Below, piece by piece: positions 1 through 5,473 of a stretch of DNA of 6,333 nucleotides. A program made the position numbers and the translations under genes. The stretch spans positions 1 through 6,333 of the forward strand of contig UQLO01000065.1 in the NCBI GenBank assembly GCA_900541865.1, written 5' to 3'. A model generated the notes under the pieces. It had not been told where the DNA came from. It saw only the letters and a program-made list of their open reading frames with translations, and made no database searches. This stretch comes from an uncultured Porphyromonadaceae bacterium. Lineage in GTDB: Bacteria; Bacteroidota; Bacteroidia; Bacteroidales; Muribaculaceae. The number at the start of each line of letters is the position of its first letter. Positions within the stretch are counted from its first letter, which is position 1.

Positions 1-9
1 GCGGACGGT

Positions 10-107
10 GTTCGACCCCGACGGGGTCGCTTACCATAATATATGCTTCTTTCCGGGGGTTGTCACCCCCGGCTACTATATTGAACCGCTACGCGGTTCT
101 TTCTCAA
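10..107 (+). repeat. Three-hairpin repeat unit A (P1-P2-P3)
   Basis: First of six copies of a repeat of about 100 bp, defined here by three hairpins in fixed order. P1 (10-30) has stem CGACCCC-GAC-GGGGTCG. P2 (53-76) is CCGGGGGT-TGTC-ACCCCCGG followed by CTAC. P3 (81-107) holds GAACCGC-TAC-GCGGTTC between TTGAA-type flanks. The unit continues into CAAATGTTTGGC (105-116), which other copies share. It faces unit A' (188-289) across a centre of 80 bp that has its own small hairpins: GCGAGC/GCTCGC at 131-147 and CCTTGG/CCAAGG at 151-165. The flank at 1-9 matches the flank of unit B, so the repeat may begin before the window. The short open frames through it are translated palindromes, not genes. 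Confidence 0.85.
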
Positions 108-187
108 ATGTTTGGCGCCGGCGGACGTTTGCGAGCCGGAAGCTCGCCCTCCTTGGCCTCCAAGGCCATGGCCCGGAGCATAAGCTA

Positions 188-289
188 TTGAAAAAAGAAC
201 TCCGTAGGAGTTCAAGAGAGTAGCGCGGGGTGACAACCCCGGGATTAGCGACCATCCAACCGAATCCGCGACCCCGGCAGGGGTCGAAC
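188..289 (-). repeat. Three-hairpin repeat unit A' (inverted partner of A)
   Basis: The same three hairpins in reverse order and orientation. P3' (188-217) reads on the minus strand as GAACTCC-TAC-GGAGTTC. P2' (220-243) begins with GTAG on the plus strand and has minus-strand loop TGTC. P1' (268-289) has stem CGACCCC-TGCC-GGGGTCG. P3' carries TCC/GGA where unit A has CGC/GCG, so both arms changed together. The outer base pairs of P2' are imperfect. Beyond P3' the minus strand reads CAATAGCTTATGC (178-190), which resembles the same place in unit D rather than unit A. A and A' together form an inverted pair of about 280 bp. Confidence 0.82.
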
Positions 290-312
290 CTCGGCGAAAG
301 GTCGCGGACGGT

Positions 313-410
313 GTTCGACCCCGACGGGGTCGCTTACCATAATATATGCTTCTTTCCGGGGGTTGTCACCCCCGGCTACTTTCTTGAACCGCTATGCGGT
401 TCTTTCTCAA
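313..410 (+). repeat. Three-hairpin repeat unit B
   Basis: Near-exact copy of unit A shifted by 303 bp: P1 at 313-333, P2 at 356-379, P3 at 384-410 (loop TAT instead of TAC). The similarity runs from 304 to 470 against 1 to 167, with three substitutions and one inserted T by eye, so it includes the CAAATGTTTGGC end and the two small hairpins of the centre. After 470 the similarity stops abruptly and no inverted partner follows. Unit B is therefore a half-element, followed by 62 bp of unrelated DNA and then the large palindrome next to the recA stop codon. Confidence 0.85.
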
Positions 411-532
411 ATGTTTGGCGCCGGCGGACGTTTGCGAGCCGGAAGCTCGCCCTCCTTGGTCCTCCAAGGCCTTTCGACGGCATTCCCTTCGGGCCGATGC
501 GTTTGCGCACCCTGCGGGCTCCAGGCTTTATG

Positions 533-588
533 CATAGCGCAAGCAACCACCCCTGCGGTAGGCCGCGGAGGTGGTTGCTTGAGCTATG
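533..588. repeat. Long palindrome at the recA 3' end, possible terminator
   Basis: Arms 533-551 and 570-588 pair over 19 positions with a single mismatch (G539/A582). An inner stem GCGG (555-558)/CCGC (563-566) closes a TAGG loop. The hairpin lies 11 bp past the recA stop codon, where a terminator would be expected. No T-run follows on the minus strand, so it would be an atypical terminator, an mRNA 3'-end stabiliser, or another member of the palindromic repeats in this region. It lacks the P1, P2 and P3 signatures. The stem is certain from the sequence; the role is inferred. Confidence 0.7.
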
Positions 589-599
589 GGTGGGTCTTA

Positions 600-1775
600 T
601 CAGAGGTCTTCCTCGATGGAGAAGTCGTCGGGCAGATCGTCGTCGAAATCGTCGTCGGCAGTCTCCGCGGGGGCCGCTGCGGGAGCCTCGGCGGCGGCAG
701 CTGCTGCGGGACGCTGGGCGGGAGCTGCGTTTGCGCCCTTGAGGGCTGCCATAATCTTGTCGGAAATCTCGGCGGCGAGCTCGGGATTGTCGGCTATCAT
801 CTGGCGGGCAGCCTCGCGGCCCTGGCCGAGTTTGGTGCCGTCGTAGCTGAACCAGCTGCCGGACTTCTTGATGATGTCGTACTGCACGCCCAGGTCGATT
901 ATTTCGCCGCTCTGGCTGATGCCTTCGCCAAACATGATGTCGAACTCAGCGCGCTTGAAGGGAGGCGCCACCTTGTTTTTGGTCACTTTGACGAAGGTGC
1001 GGCGGCCCAGCACGTCCTCGCCGTCTTTAATCATTGTGCGGGAGCGGATGTCGATGCGCACCGAAGCGTAGAACTTCAGGGCGTTGCCGCCGGTGGTTGT
1101 CTCTACGGGGCCGAACATCTGGCCTATTTTTTCGCGGAGCTGGTTGATGAAGATGCAGGTGGTGTTGGTGCGGGATATTGCGCCGGTGAGCTTGCGCATG
1201 GCCTGGCTCATCAGGCGAGCCTGCAGGCCGACGTTGCGGTCGCCCATCTCGCCCTCGATTTCGTTCTTCGGGGTCAGCGCGGCCACGGAGTCGACCACCA
1301 GAATGTCGATAGCGCTCGAGCGGATGAGCTGCTCGGCGATTTCGAGTGCCTGCTCGCCGTTGTCGGGCTGAGAGATAAGAAGATTGTTCACGTCGACGCC
1401 CAGACTCTGTGCGTAGAAGCGGTCGAAGGCGTGCTCGGCGTCGATGATGGCAGCTATGCCGCCGGCCTTCTGGGCTTCGGCGATGGCGTGGATGGCAAGA
1501 GTTGTCTTGCCTGACGATTCCGGGCCGTAGATTTCGATGATGCGACCGCGAGGATAGCCGCCCACGCCCAGAGCGTAGTTAAGACCTATCGAGCCGGAGG
1601 GAATGACTTCAACGTCGTCGATAACCTCGTCGCCCATCTTCATGATGGCGCCGCGGCCGTAAGCCTTCTCGATGCGGCCCATAGCCTGAGCCAGAGCGTC
1701 CAGGCGCGCTGCCTGCGGATCGGTGCCCTTGCCGGCGCCTTTCTTTGCCTTTTCAGTTTTAGGAGTAGTTGCCAT
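600..1775 (-). CDS. recA: RecA recombinase
   Basis: RecA forms ATP-dependent filaments on single-stranded DNA in the cytoplasm, drives strand exchange in homologous recombination, and helps LexA-type repressors cleave themselves where these exist. At 391 residues the protein is somewhat longer than E. coli RecA (about 350). Visible motifs are Walker A GPESSGKT (84-91), the catalytic glutamate in DAEHA (E114), Walker B ILVVDS (158-163, D162), DNA-binding loop 1 around EIEGEMGD (172-179), and loop 2 after INQLR (210-214) with Q212 and GGNALKFYAS (229-238). The C-terminus has an alanine/proline-rich linker (about 349-372) followed by a very acidic tail (374-391), as is common in this family. The ATG at 1775 gives the expected lysine-rich N-terminus and follows an A-rich leader without a Shine-Dalgarno sequence. 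Nothing is missing or broken. The gene stands alone, with a gap of 285 bp to the gene upstream. Confidence 0.98.
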   Translation of the reverse strand: MATTPKTEKAKKGAGKGTDPQAARLDALAQAMGRIEKAYGRGAIMKMGDEVIDDVEVIPSGSIGLNYALGVGGYPRGRIIEIYGPESSGKTTLAIHAIAEAQKAGGIAAIIDAEHAFDRFYAQSLGVDVNNLLISQPDNGEQALEIAEQLIRSSAIDILVVDSVAALTPKNEIEGEMGDRNVGLQARLMSQAMRKLTGAISRTNTTCIFINQLREKIGQMFGPVETTTGGNALKFYASVRIDIRSRTMIKDGEDVLGRRTFVKVTKNKVAPPFKRAEFDIMFGEGISQSGEIIDLGVQYDIIKKSGSWFSYDGTKLGQGREAARQMIADNPELAAEISDKIMAALKGANAAPAQRPAAAAAAEAPAAAPAETADDDFDDDLPDDFSIEEDL

Positions 1776-1851
1776 ATATGCTTTTGTTTATTTTGTTTGC
1801 GTGGTGAGTGAGTTTTCAACGCGGCTGAGGGTACAACCTCCGTTACGCTTG

Positions 1852-1859
1852 CAAAGTTA
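1852..1859 (-). promoter_or_regulatory. Possible recA -7 promoter element (proximal)
   Basis: On the minus strand this reads TAACTTTG, a full match to the Bacteroidetes -7 consensus TAnnTTTG. It would give a recA leader of about 70 nt. The nearest upstream TTTG is only 14 bp away, shorter than usual, so the -33 half is not convincing. A second TAACTTTG with the same preceding GC occurs at 1943-1950. Confidence 0.45.
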
Positions 1860-1910
1860 GCGGGGCGCCCGGGCAAAAAGCATGCCCACCTGCGTTAAAA
1901 AATCTGCAGC

Positions 1911-1933
1911 CCCGATTTTTCTTCGTTATCGGG
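1911..1933. other. Small hairpin in the recA upstream region
   Basis: CCCGAT (1911-1916) and ATCGGG (1928-1933) form a 6-bp stem with an 11-nt T-rich loop. It lies between the two TAACTTTG sites upstream of recA. It would be in the recA leader only if transcription starts at the distal site. No known riboswitch is recognised. Confidence 0.35.
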
Positions 1934-1942
1934 CCGCAACAA

Positions 1943-1950
1943 CAAAGTTA
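1943..1950 (-). promoter_or_regulatory. Possible recA -7 promoter element (distal)
   Basis: The minus strand reads TAACTTTG, again matching TAnnTTTG and again preceded by GC as at 1852-1859. No TTTG is seen at the usual distance upstream. Use of this site would give a leader of about 160 nt containing the hairpin at 1911-1933. Confidence 0.35.
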
Positions 1951-2003
1951 GCTAATTCCGCCCACATTCCACCCTGCGCCATTCATAAAATAACCTAAAA
2001 AAC

Positions 2004-2030
2004 AGAAAAAAGCGGCGCCGAGGCACCGCT
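2004..2030 (-). terminator. Intrinsic terminator of the first DUF805 gene
   Basis: On the minus strand AGCGGTGC-CTCG-GCGCCGCT (2030 down to 2011) forms an 8-bp stem with one G-U pair, followed directly by six T residues and shortly after by another T-run. It lies 31 bp past the stop codon at 2061. A short T-run on the other side (2030-2033) might give weak activity in the plus direction. Confidence 0.88.
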
Positions 2031-2060
2031 TTTCTTATGATAGGCCACACAGAGCCGGCT

Positions 2061-2432
2061 TCAGGCGAGCTGAAGTGACTCGTGGGGGTCGGGACCGAAC
2101 TGGTTTTCGTGGGGCGTTCCGGCAATGAATCCGCAGACCGCCAGCAGGTACAGGGCGCCGAGGATGGGCAGAAGCAGCCACAGAATCTGCATGGTGCCAC
2201 GGTCGGTGTCGTGAAGACGACGGATGGCCAGGGAGATGCCGGGCACGAGGATGGCCATGGCAAATAGTACGAGCACGAAAATAAAGGGGAAGAATATTAC
2301 CGTGAATACCCACAGAAACATCATTGCGACGGTGTGGACGATGGCCGGCACCCAGAAGTCGGTGCGGGTGGCGCGGCCCTGGAAGTCTGCGAAGTTCTTC
2401 CAGAAGTTGATGTAGACCTGAACGAAGTTCAT
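2061..2432 (-). CDS. DUF805 family membrane protein (copy 1)
   Basis: Small integral membrane protein of the DUF805 (YhaH-like) family, whose function is unknown. The 123 residues carry the family signatures GRATRTDFW (19-27) just before the first membrane segment and SLAIRRLHDTDRG (67-79) before the last one. Hydrophobic stretches at about 29-66 (probably two helices) and 82-104 suggest three membrane passes, with a short hydrophilic C-terminus. The ATG at 2432 is chosen because the N-terminus MNFVQVYINFWKNF aligns directly with MKIVKAYINYWKNF of the neighbouring paralogue. The gene has its own promoter and terminator, so it is probably transcribed separately. The family is clear; nothing in the context shows a job. 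Confidence 0.9.
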   Translation of the reverse strand: MNFVQVYINFWKNFADFQGRATRTDFWVPAIVHTVAMMFLWVFTVIFFPFIFVLVLFAMAILVPGISLAIRRLHDTDRGTMQILWLLLPILGALYLLAVCGFIAGTPHENQFGPDPHESLQLA

Positions 2433-2576
2433 TAATTTTGAGAAATGTCTCCGGCCAACCGATGCCGGCGATTGGTTTGAAAAAGGAGGCGGCGAACGGC
2501 TGGAGGGGAGAAGCCCGGAGGTTCACGGCCCACACACCGCCTGCGCGGCAAAGAAGCGCCGCGCATATTTTATGTG
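2433..2576 (-). promoter_or_regulatory. Conserved GC-rich leader of DUF805 copy 1
   Basis: Untranslated leader of about 140 nt between the predicted promoter and the start codon. It shares several blocks with the leader of copy 2 (3044-3188): a 47-bp block at 2486-2532 that matches 3098-3144 at 44 positions, the motif CCGGCCAACCGA nearer the gene, and the AT-rich end next to the promoter. The three mismatches in the 47-bp block are all transitions. The block falls in different reading frames in the two copies, so it is not conserved as protein. A cis-regulatory RNA or protein-binding site is possible; no known riboswitch is recognised. Confidence 0.5.
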
Positions 2577-2608
2577 CAAATTTATAATTTTAGGGGCTAA
2601 TCGCCAAA
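2577..2608 (-). promoter_or_regulatory. Promoter of DUF805 copy 1
   Basis: The minus strand has TTTG (2605-2608), a 20-bp spacer, then TAAATTTG (2577-2584), matching the Bacteroidetes -33/-7 promoter. The same boxes with the same spacing precede copy 2, which supports the call. The start site would lie near 2570. Confidence 0.75.
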
Positions 2609-2614
2609 TTTTTG

Positions 2615-2639
2615 TTGCAAAAATGATATGTTTTTTGCA
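2615..2639. other. AT-rich palindrome between the two DUF805 units
   Basis: TGCAAAAA (2616-2623) and TTTTTGCA (2632-2639) are perfect 8-bp arms around an 8-nt spacer. The site lies between the stop codon of copy 2 and the -33 box of copy 1. It could be an operator for the copy 1 promoter or a weak terminator of copy 2; no T-run follows the stem on the minus strand. The role is not determined. Confidence 0.4.
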
Positions 2640-2656
2640 CCCGTGCGGCAAAGTGC

Positions 2657-3043
2657 TCAGGCCAGACTTGGCGTCTGGGCCGGTTCGGACTCGGAGCGGT
2701 CGGGTGCGGTGGGCAGGAATCCGCACACTATCAGGAGATAGAGGGGCCCGAGGAAGGGCAGAAACATCCAGAGAATCTGGATGGTGCCTCGGCCGGAGTC
2801 GTGGAGGCGCCGTATAGCCAGCGAGAGGTTCGGCACGAGTATGGCCAGCCAGATGGGGATTTGACACAACACGAGGAGATGATCAACCCCCAGAAAGCTC
2901 AGGTACCCAAATCCGCACATTACGCATATCGTGAGGAGTAAGCAGTGGAACGCCGTCGGCACCCAGAAGTCGGTGCGGGTGGCGCGGCCGTCGAAGTTGG
3001 CGAAGTTCTTCCAGTAGTTGATGTAGGCCTTGACGATTTTCAT
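2657..3043 (-). CDS. DUF805 family membrane protein (copy 2)
   Basis: Second DUF805 protein, 128 residues, clearly a paralogue of copy 1. It has GRATRTDFW (19-27) and SLAIRRLHDSGRG (74-86). Hydrophobic segments lie at about 30-52, 55-72 and 88-110, and the tail is polar and rich in S, E and P. The open frame continues upstream to 3178, but the start at 3043 is preferred: it aligns with the copy 1 start, and the upstream 45 codons translate to an arginine- and proline-rich sequence in the conserved leader, which is read in another frame in copy 1. The middle of the protein has diverged most, while a 33-bp coding stretch (2957-2989, equal to 2346-2378 in copy 1) is identical. Function unknown. 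Confidence 0.9.
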   Translation of the reverse strand: MKIVKAYINYWKNFANFDGRATRTDFWVPTAFHCLLLTICVMCGFGYLSFLGVDHLLVLCQIPIWLAILVPNLSLAIRRLHDSGRGTIQILWMFLPFLGPLYLLIVCGFLPTAPDRSESEPAQTPSLA

Positions 3044-3188
3044 GGTTTTTAAGATGTTTTTTCCGGCCAACCGAACCGGGCCATAAGTTAGGGGATAGAG
3101 GCGGCGAACGGCTGGAGGGGAGAGGCCCGGGGGCTCACGGCCCAAGCGCCGCCTGCGCAGCGGAGAGTCGCGGCGCATATTTCATGTG
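3044..3188 (-). promoter_or_regulatory. Conserved GC-rich leader of DUF805 copy 2
   Basis: Counterpart of the leader at 2433-2576, of nearly the same length. The shared 47-bp block is at 3098-3144 and the CCGGCCAACCGA motif starts at 3063. The region between these blocks differs in sequence, so conservation is patchy rather than uniform, as expected if particular blocks are constrained. This could also simply reflect a recent duplication. Confidence 0.5.
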
Positions 3189-3220
3189 CAAATATATAAC
3201 CTTTTGCGCCATAAGCCAAA
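3189..3220 (-). promoter_or_regulatory. Promoter of DUF805 copy 2
   Basis: The minus strand has TTTGGC with its TTTG at 3217-3220, a 20-bp spacer, and TATATTTG at 3189-3196, followed by CACAT as in copy 1. It fits the Bacteroidetes TTTG / TAnnTTTG promoter. The predicted start is near 3182. Confidence 0.75.
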
Positions 3221-3228
3221 TAAAGGCG

Positions 3229-3282
3229 CGAAAAAAAAGCAAAATCGGCACACACGTCCGGCCGGAGCCGCGTATGTGCCGA
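3229..3282 (-). terminator. Intrinsic terminator of the inositol-phosphate synthase gene
   Basis: TCGGCACA (3245-3252) pairs with TGTGCCGA (3275-3282). After one mismatch the stem continues with ACG/CGT, and the apex contains the self-complementary CCGGCCGG. On the minus strand the stem is followed by TTTTGC and a run of eight T residues. It lies 45 bp beyond the stop codon at 3328 and just before the DUF805 copy 2 promoter. Confidence 0.85.
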
Positions 3283-3327
3283 TATTGGCGTTGGTTATGA
3301 GGATAGTGCGTTATGCAGCGCCGCGCA

Positions 3328-4665
3328 TCAGTCGATGGCTTCGTCGGCAGGGTAGCCGCCCATCTCGCGGATGGCGTTCTTGAGCATGACGTACTGCTGG
3401 AAGAGGTGGTTTACGGGCACCTCGTCCTTGGTGTAGTCGTGCATCGGGCTCTTGAGGAAGAAGCTGAGGAAGCGCTGTATGCCGTAGCGGCCGGCGCGGG
3501 CGGCGAGGTCGCTCAGGAGCACCAGGTCCAGGCAGAGGGGAGCTGCCAGGATGGAGTCGCGGCAGAGGAAGTTGATCTTGATCTGCATGGGGTAGCCCAT
3601 CCAGCCGAAGATGTCGATGTTGTCCCAGCCTTCCTTGTTGTCGTTGCGCGGGGGATAGTAGTTGATGCGCACTTTGTGGTAGTAGCCGTTGTGGTCGTTG
3701 CCTTCGCCGCCGCAGTTAACGCCGTAGAGGTCGGGCTGTTCTTCGGGCACGAGGATGCTCTCGAGGGTGGAGAGCTTGCTGACTTCCTTGGTGCGGAAGT
3801 TGGCGGGCTCGTCGAGCACGAGGCCGTCGCGGTTGCCGAGGATGTTGGTGCTGAACCAGCCGCTCAGGCCGAGGCAGCGGGTGCCGATGATGGGAGCGAA
3901 GCCCGACTTAACGAGGGTCTGGCCGGTCTTGAAGTCCTTGCCGGCGATGGGCATTTTGGTCTTCTCGGCGAGTTCCCACATTGCGGGGATGTCGACGGTG
4001 GTGTTGGGAGCGCCCATGATAAAGGGAGCGCCTTCGGAGAGGGCTGCGTAGGCGTAGCACATGGAGGGGGCGATGTTTTCCTTATCGTCGTCCTTCATAG
4101 CCTTTTCGAGCTGAGCCAGGGTGTAGTGCTTTTCTTCGTTTACGGGCACGTAGACTTCGGTGGAAGCAGCCCAGAGCACAACGACGCGGTCGAGGCCTTT
4201 CTCTTTCTTGAAGTTGCGGATGTCCTCGCGGAGCTGCTCAACGAGTTCCCAGCGGGTGCCTTTCTTGACGTTGTCGCCGTCGAGGCGCTTTGCGAAGTTG
4301 TGGTCGAAAGCGGCGGGCAGGGGTTTGATGGCCTCGAGTTCGTCGCGCACGGGCTCGATGTCCTTTTCCTTGAGGACTTCGGCGTGCATTGCCGACTCGT
4401 ATGCGTTGGCGGGATAAACGTCCCAGGCAGCGAATTCGATATCGTTGAGGTCTGCCAGGGGAACGATGTCTTTATAGTGGAGGTATTTCTTGTTTTCGCC
4501 TTCTCCGACGCGCATTTTGTCGTACTGGGTCATGGAGCCGACAGGCTTTGCGAGGCCTTTGCGGGCCATCAGCACACCGGTCATGAAGGTGGTGGTGACG
4601 GCGCCGAGGCCGACTACCATAACACCGAGCTTGCCGTTTGCGGGCTTAGCGATGCTTTTGCTCAT
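3328..4665 (-). CDS. Inositol-3-phosphate synthase (myo-inositol-1-phosphate synthase)
   Basis: Converts glucose 6-phosphate to 1D-myo-inositol 3-phosphate using tightly bound NAD, the first step towards inositol and, in Bacteroidetes, inositol phospho- and sphingolipids. The 445-residue protein starts with a Rossmann segment VMVVGLGAVTTTF (15-27) of the family's GxGxxTTT type. Later come WAASTEVY (165-172), the strongly conserved GKDFKTGQT (242-250) with its lysines, NILGNRDG (274-281), and the NFLCRDSILAAPLCLDL stretch (365-381) expected in the C-terminal part of the catalytic domain. Length fits the bacterial form; yeast and plant enzymes are longer. The ATG at 4665 places the glycine-rich motif near the N-terminus as usual and follows an A-rich leader. 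The gene has its own promoter and terminator. No phosphatase or lipid-transfer partner gene is in the window, so lipid use is inferred from the lineage. Ino1 would be the usual name. Confidence 0.95.
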   Translation of the reverse strand: MSKSIAKPANGKLGVMVVGLGAVTTTFMTGVLMARKGLAKPVGSMTQYDKMRVGEGENKKYLHYKDIVPLADLNDIEFAAWDVYPANAYESAMHAEVLKEKDIEPVRDELEAIKPLPAAFDHNFAKRLDGDNVKKGTRWELVEQLREDIRNFKKEKGLDRVVVLWAASTEVYVPVNEEKHYTLAQLEKAMKDDDKENIAPSMCYAYAALSEGAPFIMGAPNTTVDIPAMWELAEKTKMPIAGKDFKTGQTLVKSGFAPIIGTRCLGLSGWFSTNILGNRDGLVLDEPANFRTKEVSKLSTLESILVPEEQPDLYGVNCGGEGNDHNGYYHKVRINYYPPRNDNKEGWDNIDIFGWMGYPMQIKINFLCRDSILAAPLCLDLVLLSDLAARAGRYGIQRFLSFFLKSPMHDYTKDEVPVNHLFQQYVMLKNAIREMGGYPADEAID

Positions 4666-4788
4666 TGCGTAAATGAATTAATGTGGTTTATTTGTTTTGT
4701 TTATTTTGTTTTCGTTTTTGCAAAGGAGCTCCACCGACGGGCTATGCGGACGCGCCGCTCCGACGGGGCTCTCTCCCGTTTGAGACCC

Positions 4789-4818
4789 CAAAAGTACGCA
4801 TTGTTTCTTAAATGCAAA
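4789..4818 (-). promoter_or_regulatory. Promoter of the inositol-phosphate synthase gene
   Basis: The minus strand has TTTG (4815-4818), an 18-bp spacer and TACTTTTG (4789-4796), a full match to TAnnTTTG. The start site would be near 4782, giving a leader of about 115 nt. The AT-rich DNA further upstream (to about 4900) contains two similar stretches, TAAAGATTTGTTAA and TAAATTTGTTAA, of unknown meaning. Confidence 0.7.
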
Positions 4819-4977
4819 AATATTTACAATATAAAGTTGGTAAAGATTTGTTAAGCGAGCCTAAAATACACGTTGAAATGTGTAAATTTGTTAACAATGC
4901 ACCCTTTTGACCACTTTTAGGTTAAAATTCCCCAACGAACTCTCCGCCGTTTCGCCGCCTTTTCCGCCTCTTTTACG

Positions 4978-5146
4978 GCCTTCCGGGCGGAAGCCCCGCC
5001 CCGCTTTATGTTAGCCGTCCGGATTTATCCGGCGGAATGGACAGGACAAAAAAATGTATCCCGGGGGGATATCGCCTTTCGGGCGAAGCACCCGGGATCC
5101 GGAAAACGGCCAACCGCCTGAGGGTCAGTGACCCCATAGAGGCCGT
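4978..5146. repeat. Cluster of four unrelated palindromes
   Basis: Four separate hairpins follow one another. At 4978-4996 CTTCC-GGGC-GGAAG has extra outer GC pairs. At 5019-5032 there is a perfect CCGGAT-TT-ATCCGG. At 5058-5098 ATCCCGGG/CCCGGGAT encloses a second stem TCGCC/GGCGA (5072-5086). At 5106-5146 ACGGCC/GGCCGT encloses GGGTCA-G-TGACCC (5122-5134). None carries the P1, P2 or P3 loop and flank signatures, so they are listed apart from unit C, which starts shortly after. No convincing gene lies in 4666-5611. Confidence 0.7.
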
Positions 5147-5178
5147 ACACGTTCCTTCGCCATTCCCTTTCGCCGGGG

Positions 5179-5278
5179 GTTCGACCCCGCCGGGGTCGCC
5201 GATTCGTGTGGGTGGAATGCATACCCGGGGTTGTCACCCCGGGCTACTCTCTTGAACCCCTATGGGGTTCTTTTTCAA
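5179..5278 (+). repeat. Three-hairpin repeat unit C
   Basis: P1 (5179-5199) is CGACCCC-GCC-GGGGTCG. P2 (5224-5247) is CCCGGGGT-TGTC-ACCCCGGG followed by CTAC. P3 (5252-5278) holds GAACCCC-TAT-GGGGTTC. Compared with unit A, the P3 stem has CCC/GGG instead of CGC/GCG, a paired change. The 5' flank CCCTTTCGCCGGGG resembles the flank of unit A' read on its own strand, so the conserved unit probably extends 10-15 bp further out. It faces C' across a 74-bp centre unlike that of A/A'. Confidence 0.85.
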
Positions 5279-5352
5279 CGCATTGTCCATCGCAAAATGT
5301 TGAATGGAAGATGAATTGCGGGCTCTTCCGAAGGTCAAAAAAAGCCAAACAT

Positions 5353-5450
5353 TTGAAAAAGAACCGCGTAGCGGTTCAAGATGGTAGCCGTGGGCGACAG
5401 CCCACGGAAAAACGTCCCAACCATAAACGGCGACCCCGTCGGGGTCGAAC
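5353..5450 (-). repeat. Three-hairpin repeat unit C' (inverted partner of C)
   Basis: Read on the minus strand, P1 (5430-5450) is CGACCCC-GAC-GGGGTCG, identical to unit A. P2 (5384-5407) is CCGTGGGC-TGTC-GCCCACGG followed by CTAC, and P3 (5353-5381) is GAACCGC-TAC-GCGGTTC. The P2 stem differs from all other copies at several positions in both arms yet stays perfectly paired around the unchanged TGTC loop. The inner end reads CAAATGTTTGGC (5355 down to 5344), as in units A and B. C plus C' span about 272 bp. Confidence 0.85.
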
Positions 5451-5473
5451 ATGGGCCGCCCCCTTTCCCCGGG

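Noticed and set aside
8..742. Short plus-strand frames through the left repeats with similar translations (FDPDGV...TPGY)
   Set aside because: The similarity comes from translating the same palindromic repeats. The same words appear in frames on either strand at 5025-5622, and there is no consistent start or protein-like composition.
363..1514. Open frame of 383 codons on the plus strand opposite recA
   Set aside because: It begins in repeat unit B and then runs antisense to recA, whose full set of motifs makes the minus strand the real coding strand.
3044..3178. Longer N-terminus for DUF805 copy 2 starting at 3178
   Set aside because: The added 45 residues are arginine- and proline-rich, have no counterpart in copy 1, and come from a leader that is conserved as DNA but not in frame.
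3313..4854. Open frame of 513 codons on the plus strand opposite the inositol-phosphate synthase gene
   Set aside because: It is the antisense of a well-conserved enzyme gene. Its protein is low-complexity (V, A, E, G) with no family signature, as expected from GC-rich codon use on the other strand.
4883..4890. TAAATTTG on the plus strand as a promoter
   Set aside because: There is no TTTG at a suitable distance upstream and no plus-strand gene follows.
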